Assembly (NCBI GenBank): GCA_963782465.1
Contig: CAWAJR010000001.1
Location: 620,001-684,000, forward strand
From: JAODBJ01 sp963782465
Lineage (GTDB): Bacteria; Actinomycetota; Acidimicrobiia; IMCC26256; PALSA-610
DNA: 64,000 bases
Direction of reading: 5' to 3'
The position numbers were made by a program, and so were the translations under genes. The first letter of the stretch is position 1, and the number at the start of each line of letters is the position of its first letter. Positions 26,065-36,200 of this stretch are shown here, in pieces. The notes beneath the pieces were generated by a model. That model saw nothing but the letters and a program-made list of their open reading frames with translations. It searched no databases and was not told where the DNA came from.

Positions 26065-26915
26065 GACGGGTCGCCTGGTTGCGCGGCGCCGCACTCGCGA
26101 AGGTCACGTTGTCGTTGCGCGTGACGGGCCGCCGGCCCGACGGATACCACGACCTCGAAGCGCTCGCGGTGTCGTCCACCGCGCCCGCCGACCTCGTGTA
26201 CTTCAACCGGCGCCGCCGGCCCGGCGTGCGTATCACCGTGTCGCCGCCGGGTGCCGCGCCCGAAGATGCGAGCAACCTCGTGGTGCGCGCGGTCGCGTCG
26301 CTGGCGCCCGATCTTTCGTTGCGGGGTGGGCTGCGGGTGCGGGTGAGCAAACAGGTACCGGTGGGCGCCGGGCTCGGCGGTGGTTCGTCCGACGCCGCGG
26401 CGACGTTGCGCCTTCTCGGCCATATCGCCGGCCTGCCGCAGGAACGGCTGCTGGAGATCGCGGCCGAACTCGGTTCCGACGTGCCCTTCTGCCTGCGAGG
26501 GACCCCCGCCTGGATGCGGGGCCGGGGGGAAGTGCTCGAACCGGTCGACGGCGTCCCGCAACTGATGTTGGTGATCGCGGTGCCGGGGTTCGGCTGCTCG
26601 ACGCCCGCGGTCTACCAGGCCTACGACGAACTCGGCGGGCCGCACTCGACCCGTGAGGTGCCCGCGCCCGCGTCGTTCGCGCACCTCACCCCGACGTTCG
26701 GCAACGATCTCGAGCTCGCCGCCGAGCACGTCGAGCCGCGGCTGCGCGGGTTCCGGGAGCGGTTCGAGCGCGCGATCGGCGTCCCGGTGATGCTGTGCGG
26801 GAGCGGCTCCGCCTACGTCGCCTGGTTCGACTCGGAGGAGGCCTGGCGCTCGGGTCTCGACGCCGCCCGCCGTGGCCTGCCGAGCGCGAAGGTCTTCGGC
26901 GGTACCACCGTCTGA
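26061..26915 (+). CDS. ispE: 4-diphosphocytidyl-2-C-methyl-D-erythritol kinase
   Basis: 284 residues from GTG at 26061, inside the rsmA stop. GHMP kinase motifs are visible: LAKVTLSLRVTGRRPDGYHDLE at the N-terminus and the phosphate-binding PVGAGLGGGSSDAAATL. SGSAYVAWF is the C-terminal GHMP strand; the usual GTG-rich motif reads LCGSGS. It phosphorylates CDP-ME in the non-mevalonate isoprenoid pathway. A terminator hairpin follows about 90 bases downstream. Confidence 0.93.
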   Translation: MRRVAWLRGAALAKVTLSLRVTGRRPDGYHDLEALAVSSTAPADLVYFNRRRRPGVRITVSPPGAAPEDASNLVVRAVASLAPDLSLRGGLRVRVSKQVPVGAGLGGGSSDAAATLRLLGHIAGLPQERLLEIAAELGSDVPFCLRGTPAWMRGRGEVLEPVDGVPQLMLVIAVPGFGCSTPAVYQAYDELGGPHSTREVPAPASFAHLTPTFGNDLELAAEHVEPRLRGFRERFERAIGVPVMLCGSGSAYVAWFDSEEAWRSGLDAARRGLPSAKVFGGTTV

Positions 26916-27004
26916 ACGCCGACCCGGCTCTCCGCTCTCATGCCGAAAGGTGACCGTTCCGGGGCACGTTCCCGCATGAGCGCACCGGGCGGCCCGGACG
27001 CGAA

Positions 27005-27028
27005 GCGGCCGCCCCGAAGGGCGGCCGC
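27005..27028. terminator. Bidirectional hairpin terminator between ispE and bS22
   Basis: GCGGCCGCCC and GGGCGGCCGC form a perfect 10 base-pair stem around the tetraloop CGAA. It lies in the convergent gap between ispE (+) and the bS22 gene (-), so it can end both transcripts. Confidence 0.75.
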
Positions 27029-27054
27029 TGATCAACGCTGCGTTCCTGCGCGCG

Positions 27055-27156
27055 CTACTTGCCCTGCTGGCGACGCTGCCAACGCGTCTTCTTCAGCAGC
27101 TTCTTGTGCTTCTTCTTGCGCATGCGCTTGCGGCGCTTCTTGATCAGCGAACCCAT
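27055..27156 (-). CDS. Ribosomal protein bS22 (AURKAIP1/COX24-like, 33 aa)
   Basis: 33 residues: it opens MGSLIKKRRKRMRKKKHKK and ends RWQRRQQGK. This is the AURKAIP1/COX24 domain peptide, known from mycobacterial ribosome structures as the 30S protein bS22. The open frame runs far upstream on this strand, but only the last 33 codons have the protein's character and the ATG at 27156 fits the family length exactly. It is nearly all basic residues, as expected for an rRNA-embedded peptide. Confidence 0.88.
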   Translation of the reverse strand: MGSLIKKRRKRMRKKKHKKLLKKTRWQRRQQGK

Positions 27157-27200
27157 GGCGGGGCGTGACGGTAGCAGACCCGCCCGCCGCCCCTTCCCTG

Positions 27201-27368
27201 CTAGTCGGCGTGCTCGCTGTGGTCCTTCTCCTCGTCGTCGCTGAGACCCTTCTGGAACTCGCGTTTCGCGGCTCCCAGCGAGCGGGCGAGGGAAGGCAGC
27301 TTCGCCCCACCGAACAGGACCAAAACCAAGGCCAGGATGATCAGTAGCTCCGGCGCTCCGACGTCCAC
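27201..27368 (-). CDS. tatA: Sec-independent translocase subunit TatA/E
   Basis: 55 residues from GTG at 27368. One N-terminal membrane helix (PELLIILALVLVLFGGAKLP) with the conserved hinge FG and following amphipathic helix (SLARSLGAAKREFQKG), then an acidic tail with DDEEKDHSEH. It is the pore-forming part of the twin-arginine export system, which the MsrP-like enzyme at 10 kb would use. tatB and tatC are not in the window. Confidence 0.88.
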   Translation of the reverse strand: MDVGAPELLIILALVLVLFGGAKLPSLARSLGAAKREFQKGLSDDEEKDHSEHAD

Positions 27369-27482
27369 GGGGTCGACGATACGCCCACGTGCTCGCAGAA
27401 GGTCGTCGCCCCCCGCTGCCATCGATCCCGCCGGGCGGGGGAGTCTCCCATTGTCCTGCCCTGTCGGTAGGTTGGGGCATCA

Positions 27483-27554
27483 TCGGGGGTGGTGTAAGCG
27501 GCAGCACAGGGTCCTTTGGAGTCCCTGGTCGAGGTTCGAACCCTCGCCCCCGAG
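27483..27554 (+). tRNA. tRNA-Gln (anticodon TTG)
   Basis: 72 bases fold as a cloverleaf: acceptor TCGGGGG with CCCCCGA, D-stem GTGT with GCAC, anticodon stem GGGTC/GTCCC (one T-T mismatch) with loop CTTTGGA carrying TTG, and T-stem CGAGG/CCTCG around TTCGAAC. The discriminator is G and the CCA end is not encoded. Located just upstream of glmU on the same strand. Confidence 0.95.
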
Positions 27555-27580
27555 CGTGAACCGGCCCAGGAGGTGAACAC

Positions 27581-28972
27581 GTGAGCCCATACCGCCCGTT
27601 GGCCGCGGTGGTTCTCGCTGCGGGTGAGGGCACGCGGATGCGTTCCGCGACACCCAAAGTGCTCCACCTGCTCTGTGGCCGCCCGATGGTGCTGCACGTG
27701 GTCGACGCGCTGGCCGAACTGCCGCTCGAACGGATCGTCATCGTCGTCGGCCACGAAGCCGAACGGGTGTCGAAGACCCTCCAGGAACAACTCGTCACCG
27801 AAGTACCGGTGGAGTTCGTCGAACAGCGGGTGCAGCGCGGCACCGGCGACGCAGTGAGTGTCGCGCTGACCGCGCTCGAGGAGCTCGACGCCGAAGACGA
27901 CATCCTCGTCCTCCCCGCCGACGCGCCTCTCGTGCGCGCGGAGACGATCGCGCAGCTCGCGACCGAGCATCGGGTCGCCGACGCCGCCGCGACGGTGCTG
28001 ACCGCACGGGTCCCCGACCCGACGGGCCTCGGCCGGGTCGTGCGCGACGGCAACGGGCGCGTCGATCGGATCGTCGAGCACAGCGACGCGACGGCCGAAG
28101 AACTGGAGATCGACGAGATCAACACCTCGATCTACTGCTTCCGGCGCAATCTGCTCGCGCCGGCGCTGCGCCGGCTGAGCCCGGAGAACGCGCAGGGCGA
28201 GTACTACCTCACCGATGCGATCGCGGTGCTGCGAGGTGCCGGCCACCGTGTCATCGCGGTCAACGCCGACGACGCGGCCGAAGCGATCATGGTGAACGAT
28301 CGTGCGCAACTGGCCGACGCCGAAGCCGAGCTCCGGGCCCGCATCAACCGGCGCTGGATGCGCGACGGCGTCACGATGGTCGACCCTGATCGCACTTACG
28401 TCGATGCCACGGTCGAGCTCGAGGCCGATGTCCGCCTCCTCCCCGGCACGATCCTCGAGGGGCGCACGAGCGTCGGTACGGGTTCGGTCATCGGTCCCGA
28501 CTCCCGGCTCGTCGATGCACTCGTCGGTGAGCGCACCACGATCGCCAACGCGGTCGTCCTCGAAGCGGAAATCGGCGACGACTGCAACATCGGCCCCTTC
28601 GCGTACCTGCGGCCCGGCACCCGCATCGCCAACGGCGCCAAGGTCGGCACCTACGTCGAGGTCAAGAACTCCGACATCGGCGAGGGTGCGAAGGTGCCGC
28701 ACCTTTCTTACATCGGCGATGCCGAGGTCGGCGCGGGCACGAACCTCGGTGCGAGCACGATCACCGCGAACTACGACGGCACCAACAAGCACCGCACGAA
28801 GATCGGTACCGGCGTGCACACGGGTGTCCACACGTCGCTGCGCGCGCCGGTCGAGTTGGGTGACGGCGCCGAAACCGGCGCCGGTTCCGTAGTCACGCAC
28901 GACGTCGAGCCGGGCGCACTCGTAAAGGGTGTGCCGGCACGGCCTTCGGTGCGCGAAGCTGACCGCGGCTGA
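27581..28972 (+). CDS. glmU: Bifunctional UDP-N-acetylglucosamine pyrophosphorylase / glucosamine-1-phosphate N-acetyltransferase
   Basis: 463 residues from GTG at 27581 with CCAGGAGG upstream. The N-terminal uridylyltransferase has LAAGEGTRMRSATPKVLH and YYLTDAIAVL. The C-terminal left-handed beta-helix has hexapeptide repeats and catalytic region RPGTRIANGAKVGTYVEVKN with NYDGTNKHRTKIG. It makes UDP-GlcNAc from glucosamine-1-phosphate for peptidoglycan. prs follows ten bases later, the usual arrangement. Confidence 0.95.
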   Translation: MSPYRPLAAVVLAAGEGTRMRSATPKVLHLLCGRPMVLHVVDALAELPLERIVIVVGHEAERVSKTLQEQLVTEVPVEFVEQRVQRGTGDAVSVALTALEELDAEDDILVLPADAPLVRAETIAQLATEHRVADAAATVLTARVPDPTGLGRVVRDGNGRVDRIVEHSDATAEELEIDEINTSIYCFRRNLLAPALRRLSPENAQGEYYLTDAIAVLRGAGHRVIAVNADDAAEAIMVNDRAQLADAEAELRARINRRWMRDGVTMVDPDRTYVDATVELEADVRLLPGTILEGRTSVGTGSVIGPDSRLVDALVGERTTIANAVVLEAEIGDDCNIGPFAYLRPGTRIANGAKVGTYVEVKNSDIGEGAKVPHLSYIGDAEVGAGTNLGASTITANYDGTNKHRTKIGTGVHTGVHTSLRAPVELGDGAETGAGSVVTHDVEPGALVKGVPARPSVREADRG

Positions 28973-28982
28973 GGGGGCACCG

Positions 28983-29951
28983 TTGGAAACGGTCACCAAG
29001 AAGAAGCTCTTGCTCGTCGCAGGGCGTAGCCACGACGAATTGTCGACCGAGGTGGCGGCCGCGCTGGGGGTGCCACTCACCTCGATCGCGCTGTCGACGT
29101 TCGCGAATGGTGAGATCTATTGCCGTTACGGCGAGAACATCCGCGGCGGCGACGTGTTCGTGTTCCAGTCGCACGCGAACCCGATCAACGAAGCGTTGAT
29201 GGAACAGCTGGTGATGATCGACGCGGCGAAACGCGCGTCGGCGAAGCGCATCACTGCGGTATGCCCCTTCTACGGTTACGCCCGCCAGGACCGTAAGGCC
29301 GAAGGTCGCGAGCCGATCAGCGCCCGGCTGGTCGCCGACATGCTCACCGTCGCCGGCGCCGATCGCGTCGTGACCGTCGACCTCCACACCGGCCAGATCC
29401 AAGGTTTCTTCGACTACCCCGTCGATCACCTCACCGCGGTGCCGCTGCTCGCGCAATACCTGCAGACCGTGCTCGACGGCGAGCCGGTGATCGTTGCTCC
29501 CGATGCGGGTGGCGGCAAGCTGGCGTACCGCTTCGCCCGCAAACTCGACGCCGACATCGCGTTCATCGACAAGCGTCGCCCGAAAGGGACGCACAACATC
29601 GCGGTCGCGACCGAGCTCATCGGGAACGTCGAGGGGCGCACCTGCGTGCTCGTCGACGACATGATCGACACCGCGAGCACGATCGTGAGCGCGGCCGAGC
29701 TCCTCATCGACCGCGGTGCCACCGACGTGTTCGTGGCCGCGACCCACGGTCTGCTCTCCGGCCCGGCGATCGATCGGCTGAAGAACGCACCGATCCGGGA
29801 AGTGGTCGTCACCAACACCCTTCCGATCCCCGACGACAAACGTTTCGACAGCCTCCAGGTGGTGTCGATCGCGGGGTTGCTGGCCGACGCGATGCGCGCG
29901 GTGTTCGAGGACCGTTCGGTGAGCGAGCTGTTCGACGGCGACAACGTCTGA
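28983..29951 (+). CDS. prs: Ribose-phosphate pyrophosphokinase
   Basis: 322 residues from TTG at 28983, which follows GAGGGGG at good spacing; an upstream in-frame ATG lies inside glmU. It makes PRPP from ribose-5-phosphate and ATP for nucleotide, His, Trp and NAD synthesis. Signatures are CPFYGYARQDRK (ATP loop), VDLHTGQIQGFFD, APDAGG and the PRPP-binding loop VLVDDMIDTAST. Transcribed with glmU. Confidence 0.95.
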   Translation: METVTKKKLLLVAGRSHDELSTEVAAALGVPLTSIALSTFANGEIYCRYGENIRGGDVFVFQSHANPINEALMEQLVMIDAAKRASAKRITAVCPFYGYARQDRKAEGREPISARLVADMLTVAGADRVVTVDLHTGQIQGFFDYPVDHLTAVPLLAQYLQTVLDGEPVIVAPDAGGGKLAYRFARKLDADIAFIDKRRPKGTHNIAVATELIGNVEGRTCVLVDDMIDTASTIVSAAELLIDRGATDVFVAATHGLLSGPAIDRLKNAPIREVVVTNTLPIPDDKRFDSLQVVSIAGLLADAMRAVFEDRSVSELFDGDNV

Positions 29952-29970
29952 TCGGCGACGTACCGAACGG

Positions 29971-30876
29971 CTACCGGTCGTCGAACGAGACGATCGCCAG
30001 ATGGCGGCGCCGGCCGCGACGGAGGGCGGCCTCGGCATTGCCGATGGCGTCGTCGTCGCTCGCCGAGGTTGCTTTCGCGATCCCAACATGCGCGACGGGA
30101 GCGATCGTCCGGCCCCGCACCTCGCACGGCGCGGTCGCGACGTCGTGCAACGTTGCCGCGAGCGCGCGAACTACCGGGAGGTCGCCGGTCGTGACCACCG
30201 CGAAGCGGCCCGCTTCGAGCCGGGCGACGCTGTCGCGCGAACGCACGGCCACGCGCAGCCGGCGCGCGGTCTCCTCGACGAGCGCCTCGTAGCCCGCCTG
30301 CCCGTACTCATCGGCGACGGCGTCGGTTTCGACCTCGACGCACACCACCGCGGCGCCTTCGGTCGCGCGGAGCCGTTCGTGGAGCAGGGCGCGGTTGGGC
30401 AGGTGGGTGAGCAGGTCGGTGTTCTCGACGAACGCGACCCGAGCCCGCGCGGCCATGAGTGCCGGGGTCGCGGTCGCGGTCAGTCGGAGGTGTTCGGCGT
30501 TTGCATCGGTCAGCGCGCCGAGGAACCGGTCGGCGGGGCACGGCTTGCAGAGAAGGCGGAAGATGTTGCCGCGGTTCACCGCGTCGATCGACGTTTCGAG
30601 GTCGGCGTAGCCGGTGAGCAGGATGCGCACGGCGTCGGGCGCGATCTCGCGGGCGCGGGCGAGGAACGCGATCCCGTCGGTGACGGGCATGCGTAGGTCG
30701 GAGACGACCACCGCGGCGTCGCGATGGCTGGCGAGCCACGCCAGCCCATCGGCCGCATTCGATGCCGTCGTGACCGCGAAACGTTTCGCGAGGTTGCGCC
30801 GCATCGCGTGCAACACCTGGTCGTCGTCGTCGACGCAGAGCACCGACGGGCGGTCCGCGCCGCTCGTGCCGTTCAC
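29971..30876 (-). CDS. Response regulator with degenerate GGDEF output domain
   Basis: 301 residues from a GTG start. A CheY-like receiver (residues 10-125) has the acidic pocket CVDDDDQ, phospho-acceptor Asp in VVSDLRMP and Lys in LCKPCPAD. The second domain aligns with diguanylate cyclases (LLTHLPNRALLHERL; DSVARLEAGRFAVV), but the GGDEF loop reads LEAGRF, so cyclase activity should be lost. It is the last gene of the signalling operon, its start overlapping the preceding stop. It may be a c-di-GMP or GTP sensor, or a protein-interaction module. Confidence 0.82.
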   Translation of the reverse strand: MNGTSGADRPSVLCVDDDDQVLHAMRRNLAKRFAVTTASNAADGLAWLASHRDAAVVVSDLRMPVTDGIAFLARAREIAPDAVRILLTGYADLETSIDAVNRGNIFRLLCKPCPADRFLGALTDANAEHLRLTATATPALMAARARVAFVENTDLLTHLPNRALLHERLRATEGAAVVCVEVETDAVADEYGQAGYEALVEETARRLRVAVRSRDSVARLEAGRFAVVTTGDLPVVRALAATLHDVATAPCEVRGRTIAPVAHVGIAKATSASDDDAIGNAEAALRRGRRRHLAIVSFDDR

Positions 30877-32057
30877 GACCGGTACTCCTCGTTCGAGGTG
30901 ACAACACCCGGGCGGGGCAGGAACACGAGCAACGTCGGGTCGATGTGCCCTTCCCGGGCGTGGTTCCGGATGAGCTGGATCATCGTTTCGTGCACTTCGT
31001 GGCCGCGCCCGACGAGGAGCCGCCCGCCGTGGTCGGTGACGTCATGCGCGATGACCATGCCGGTCGTCAACTCGGCCACGCGTACTTCGTGCACTTGGGG
31101 TACCGCACCGTTCACCCTCGCCGCCAGCGCGTCGAGAAGCTCACGGTCGTAGTGGCTCGTCCGGGCGCGCAAGATCGCGAGCGACTCGGCGCGGGGCACG
31201 TCGCGGGTTTCGAGCGCTTCCAGGTCGGTGGCGACGCGCAGCATGCGGGCACCGAGCGGCACTGAGGGCGCGGCGTCGCGGCGCTGCTCGCTGATGATGA
31301 GGCGCACGGAGTCGAGCCGCGGGATGTGCGCGAGCAGGTGTTCCGTCACCGACGGCAGCCGGTCGACGATCTCCTGTTCGGTGTGGTTCAACGCTTCGCC
31401 GCGCTCGACCTTGGCGACGAGATCGGCCGGCAGGGTGACCGCGCCGACCTGCGAGAGCATGGCGGCCACCTCGATCTGCCAGTCGTCGATGCCCAGCGCG
31501 GCCATCTGTTCCTGGACGAGCGTTCTCACCCGCGCCGCGCGCGCGAACGAGATCGGGTTGGCGAGCGCCAGCGTGTCGACCAGCGCGCGCACGCTCCCGC
31601 GCAAGGTCTGCTCGAGCAGTTCGCGTTCGGCGACGAGCAGGTGGTGCTGCTCGGTTCCGGCGTCGAGGGCTGCGACCAAGTCTTCGGGCGACGCCGGCTT
31701 GCAGAGGAAGCGGAAGATGCTGCCGCGGTTGATCGCGTCGATCGCGGTCGACAGGTCGGCGTGCCCGGTGAGGAGGAGCCGCACACTGTCGGGGGTTCGC
31801 CGCGCGGCTTCCTCCAGGAACGCGATCCCGTCCATACGTGGCATCTTCAAGTCGGAGAGGACGACCGCGAACGGCGCCTCGCGGTCGATGGTGTCGAGCC
31901 CCGCGCGACCGTCGCCGGCCGTCGTCACGTCGAAGCGGCGGCGGAGCAGGCGGACGAATGCACCGAGGACGGCCGCCTCGTCGTCGACGCACAGGACGCG
32001 GGGGCGATCGTCGACCTGCTCGGCGGCGGCCGGGCGAAGCTCGCTCGTGATGGTCAT
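30873..32057 (-). CDS. Response regulator with degenerate HD-GYP-like domain
   Basis: 394 residues from ATG at 32057; longer upstream frame is excluded because this ATG overlaps the previous stop. The receiver (about 19-135) has LCVDDEA, the acceptor Asp in VLSDLKMP and Lys in LCKPASPE. The output helices resemble RpfG-type HD-GYP domains, but HD is replaced (AAMLSQVGAVTLP where active enzymes have HDIGK) and the HHE motif by SEQ. Phosphodiesterase activity is thus unlikely. The C-terminal part has a small beta-rich module (VRVAELTTGMVIAHDV). Third gene of the operon. Confidence 0.8.
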   Translation of the reverse strand: MTITSELRPAAAEQVDDRPRVLCVDDEAAVLGAFVRLLRRRFDVTTAGDGRAGLDTIDREAPFAVVLSDLKMPRMDGIAFLEEAARRTPDSVRLLLTGHADLSTAIDAINRGSIFRFLCKPASPEDLVAALDAGTEQHHLLVAERELLEQTLRGSVRALVDTLALANPISFARAARVRTLVQEQMAALGIDDWQIEVAAMLSQVGAVTLPADLVAKVERGEALNHTEQEIVDRLPSVTEHLLAHIPRLDSVRLIISEQRRDAAPSVPLGARMLRVATDLEALETRDVPRAESLAILRARTSHYDRELLDALAARVNGAVPQVHEVRVAELTTGMVIAHDVTDHGGRLLVGRGHEVHETMIQLIRNHAREGHIDPTLLVFLPRPGVVTSNEEYRS

Positions 32058-33265
32058 GGTGCGCTCCCGGTCGCAACGGTGTCGTCGGCGGCTGCCGCGC
32101 CGGCTCCCGGCGGGGATCGGAACTGGGCGAGCAGCGGCGCGACCACGGGTGACTGCGCGTACGCCTCGCTGATGCCCGGTGTGTCTTCCCGCCACGGCCG
32201 CGTTCCCGGTCGTTCGCCGATGAGCGCCTCGGCGAGGAAGGTCGCGTGCACGCAGTCGATCGCGGCGGGCGGCGCCATGTCGGCGTCGTGGTGGCGGGCG
32301 ACGGCCTCGACGATCGTGTGCGGGAGGCCCCACAGCGCGAGGAGGTACGCGCCGATGTCGGCGTGCGTCGCGCCCAGTTCAAGGTGCTCGGCGGCGGTGC
32401 GGGTTTCGCCGTCTTCGACGCGGCTCGCGATCGCGCGGGCTTTGGCCGGGAGGCAACGCGAGATGACCAGGTAGCCGACGTCGTGCATGAGCGCGACGCC
32501 GAAGGCTTCGCTCGCGAGGTTGGGTGCCACCAGCCGGGCAGCAAGGTCGGCGACGTCGTGCGAATGCGCCTGGTGCGCGCCGACGGCGTCGTCGCCCGCG
32601 CCATCGAACAGCTGGAAGGTCTCGAGGGCGGCGGTGAGGTTCCGCACGACGTTCAACCCGAGGTACGCGACCGCTTCGGAGGGCGACGAGATCCGCCGGC
32701 TGAGACCGAAGAACGCCGAGTTCACCAGTTGGAGCAGCTTGGCCGACACGCCCGGGTCCTGGCCGATGACGGCCGCCACCGCATCGAGCGAGACGTCGCG
32801 GGTCGCGAGCAGCCGGTTGAGGTCGGCCGTGGTGCGAGGCGCGGCGGGCAGCGCGTCGAGCCGTCCGAGCGCCCGGCGCAGCGAGGCGTGCTGGAGCCGG
32901 TCTTCGAGCGCGCAGGCGCGGACGATGATGTCCTTCAGCTCCGCGGGATCGCACGGCTTGCTGAGAAAGCGGTGGGCGAGCGGAACGCTGCGCATCGCGG
33001 CCGACGGTTCCGTATGACCCGACAACACGATGCGTACGACGGCGGGGTGCTTGTCACGCGCCTCGGCCAGGAGACCGACGCCGTCGATGCCGGGCATCCG
33101 CATGTCGGTGACGAGCACGTCGAACGCCTCGCCGTCGAGACGCCGGAGCGCCTCCTCGCCGCTCGTCGCGAATTGCATGTCCCACTCGCGTCGCATGTCG
33201 CGCAGGAGGCGCCGCAGGCCGGCGAGCACATGGGGTTCATCGTCGACGAACAGCACTCGTTTCAC
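32054..33265 (-). CDS. Response regulator with HDOD output domain
   Basis: 403 residues from GTG at 33265. The receiver (1-120) has FVDDEPH, acceptor Asp in LVTDMRMP and Lys in LSKPCDPAE. From about 135 on it is an HDOD domain: LPAAPRTTADLNRLL, VSAKLLQLVNSAFFG, AVAYLGLNVVRNLT and VALMHDVGYLVI. HDOD proteins lack phosphodiesterase activity and act as scaffolds or regulators. A Pro/Ala tail ends the protein. Second gene of the operon, coupled on both sides by 4-base overlaps. Confidence 0.88.
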   Translation of the reverse strand: MKRVLFVDDEPHVLAGLRRLLRDMRREWDMQFATSGEEALRRLDGEAFDVLVTDMRMPGIDGVGLLAEARDKHPAVVRIVLSGHTEPSAAMRSVPLAHRFLSKPCDPAELKDIIVRACALEDRLQHASLRRALGRLDALPAAPRTTADLNRLLATRDVSLDAVAAVIGQDPGVSAKLLQLVNSAFFGLSRRISSPSEAVAYLGLNVVRNLTAALETFQLFDGAGDDAVGAHQAHSHDVADLAARLVAPNLASEAFGVALMHDVGYLVISRCLPAKARAIASRVEDGETRTAAEHLELGATHADIGAYLLALWGLPHTIVEAVARHHDADMAPPAAIDCVHATFLAEALIGERPGTRPWREDTPGISEAYAQSPVVAPLLAQFRSPPGAGAAAADDTVATGSAP

Positions 33266-36200
33266 GCGACCGCCTCCGTCGCGCTCGCCGTCTCGGCCGG
33301 CAGGCGAACCGTGAACGTCGTACCGCGGCCTTCCGCCGTTTCGAACGCAAGCGTGCCTCCGTGGCGTTCGGTCACGACGGCGCGAGCGAGCGCGAGGCCC
33401 TGCCCGGTGCCGCGGCCGACGTCTTTCGTGGTGAAGAACGGCTCGAAGATGTGGGGCCGCGCCGCGGCCGGGATCCCGGTTCCCGTGTCGGCGACGCTGA
33501 TCACGACCTCGTCACGGTCGGCATCGAACTCGGTCCGCACGGTGATCGTGCCTCGCCGGCCGGTGTCGCCGCCGGCGGCGTCGGCGATCGCGTGCGCCGC
33601 GTTCACCACCAGGTTCAGGAACACCTGGTTGAGGTCACCGACGTAACACGGGACGAGGGGCAGCTCACCGAACTCGGTGACGAGGTCGGCGACGTACTTG
33701 TACTCGTTCCGGGCCACGACGAGCGTGCTGTCGAGCGCCTGGTTGACGTCGGCGAGGTGGCGTTCACCGTGATCGGGATGCCCGAAGTTCTTCATCGCGG
33801 CGACGATGCGGGCCACTCGTTGCACGCCGTCGAGTGCCTGGCCCGCCGCTTCCGGCACTTCGGCTTGGAGGTAATCGAAGTCGACGCCTTCCTCGACTTC
33901 TTCGAGGCGCGCTCGCCGTTCCTCCCAGCTACGCGCGTCGTGGTCGTGGAGCTGTTCGCGGTACGCGCCCAGCAGGCGGGCGAGTTCCTCGAACGCCTCG
34001 CTGAGGAAGTGGAGGTTGTCGCCGACGAACTGGATCGGCGTGTTGATCTCGTGCGCGATCCCGGCGGCGAGACGGCCGACGGCTTCGAGCTTCTGTGCGT
34101 GCCGAAGATCGACCTCGAGGCGTTCCCGCTCGGAGACGTCGACCAGGGTGCCGAGGATGCCGGCCGGGGCACCGTCGTCGTCGCGGTAGACGGCGAAGCG
34201 GCTTTCGCAGAAGCGCACGGAGCCGTCTTTCGCGACAACGCGGAACCGCAGGCGGCCGCCGAGGGTCTCGTCGTCGACCGCGCGCGCGAGCGCGTTCGCG
34301 GCGCGCTCCTGATCGTCGGGGTGGACGTACGAGATCGCGCTCGTGCCCTGCATCTGCGCCGCGGGGAACTGTGTCAATGCCTCCCACGCGCGGCTGACGT
34401 ACGCGAACTCGCCCGAAGCATCGATCTGGAAGACGACTTCGCTCAGGTTGTCGAGGACGAGGCGGTACCGCTCCTGCGCGGCCTGCAACTGCTGTTCGAT
34501 GCGTTTCGTCTCGGAGATGTCGATGACCTGCGCGACGACATAGAGCGGGGCGCCATCGCGGTCGCGTACGAGCGCGACGTTCAAGAGCACCGGCACGTTC
34601 GTCCCGTCGGCGCGCACCAGCGCGAGTTCCGTTCGGTAGCCCGCGAGTTCGCCGCGCATCATCGCGGCGCGGAGTTCGAGCGTCGACTTCGCCTGGGTCG
34701 CGCCCATCACATCCGTCGATCGGAGCTGCAACATCTCGGCCGCGGACCGGCCGACCATGCGACAAATCTCCTCGTTGACCCGCAGCATGCGACCGTCGAG
34801 CGCCATGATCGCCTGGCCCGCGAACGACTCGTCGAACCCGGCCCGGAACCGTTCTTCGCTCTCGGCGAGGCTGGCGACGTACGCGCGTTCCTCGGTGATG
34901 TCGCGGAACGAGACGACGACGGCATACGGCTCGCCCCCGTCGTGGGCGGTGAGCGGCGCCGCGTCGATCGACAGCCAGCGCTCCCCGGCCGGTGTGATCG
35001 TCCGTGCGACGACGCCCTGCAACCGCTGTCCCGACGAGAACACCCGGTGGGCCGGGCAGGCGTCGGGCGCGAACGGTGAGCCGTCCTCGTGGTGCGCGTC
35101 GATGCGCCCGGCGAAGGTCGTGCCCGCGGGTGCCCGCTTCCAGGCGTCGCCGAGGACGCGGGTCGCGCTCCGGTTCGCGCCGAGGATCGTCTCGTCGGCC
35201 CCGATCACGACCACGCCTTCGGAGAGCTCGTCGAGAACGACCTGGTATCGCCGCTCGCTCTGCCGGCGGGCCTCCTCGGCGCGCTTCTCGGCGGTGATGT
35301 CACGCACGAGGCCGAGGTAGTTGCGAACGGCACCGTCGTCGTCCTCGATCCCGGATGCGGCGACGATCGCGTGCACGATGTCGCCGTTCTTGCCGACGTA
35401 CCGCTTCTCGAAGGTTGCCTCGTTCGTCGGGCCGTTCAGGATGTGCTCGACCGCCGGGAGCTGCGCGCCGCGGTCGTCCGGGTAGGTGATCTCGTCGCTC
35501 CTCTTCCCGAGGAGCTCGTGCTCGCTGTAGCCGAGGAGCCGGCAGAGGGCCTCGTTGACCGCGACGAAGCGGCTGCCATCGTCGACCACCATCTGGCAGA
35601 TCGAGCTGTGGGCGAAGAGGCGCCGGAAGCGCTGCTCCGACTGGCGCAACTCGAAGATGCGCCGATCACTGTCCGACGTCTCCCGCATGATGATCGCGAC
35701 GCCGATCACGGTCCCGAACGTGTCGTGGGCCGGCGATGCGATCACACGGATCCCGATGGTCGCGCCGTGCTCGTTGCGGTGCTTCGTGTGTGACGTCGCG
35801 CTGTGACCCTGGCGGAGGGCGGAGTGGCAGAGCCGGGTGATCTCGCGCCGCGCGTTGCCGTGTAACAAGGCCGGCAACGGGCGCCCGACGATCTGGTTGG
35901 GTTTCGCGTCGAAGAACCGCGCCGCGGCTGCATTGCACGTACGGACGTTCAGGTCGGCGTCGCAGCTGAGGATGCTGTCGCTCGACGACGCGACGACCTC
36001 CGCGACCTCGAGCGCTCTCGCCTCGGCGTGGCGGAACTCGGTGATGTCGCGCAAGCAGAGCACCACTGCGCCCAGCGGCGCGTCGTCGAACCGGTTGGCC
36101 GCAACCGCGACCACGTGGCGCCAGGAGCCGTTGGTGTGCCGGATACGAAACTCGGGGTACTGGTCGGTGTACTCGTCGGAGGTGAGTTGCGCGAAGAGCT

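Noticed and set aside
27055..28125. 356-codon version of the bS22 frame
   Set aside because: Upstream part is antisense to glmU and overlaps tRNA-Gln and tatA; the genuine protein is the last 33 codons.
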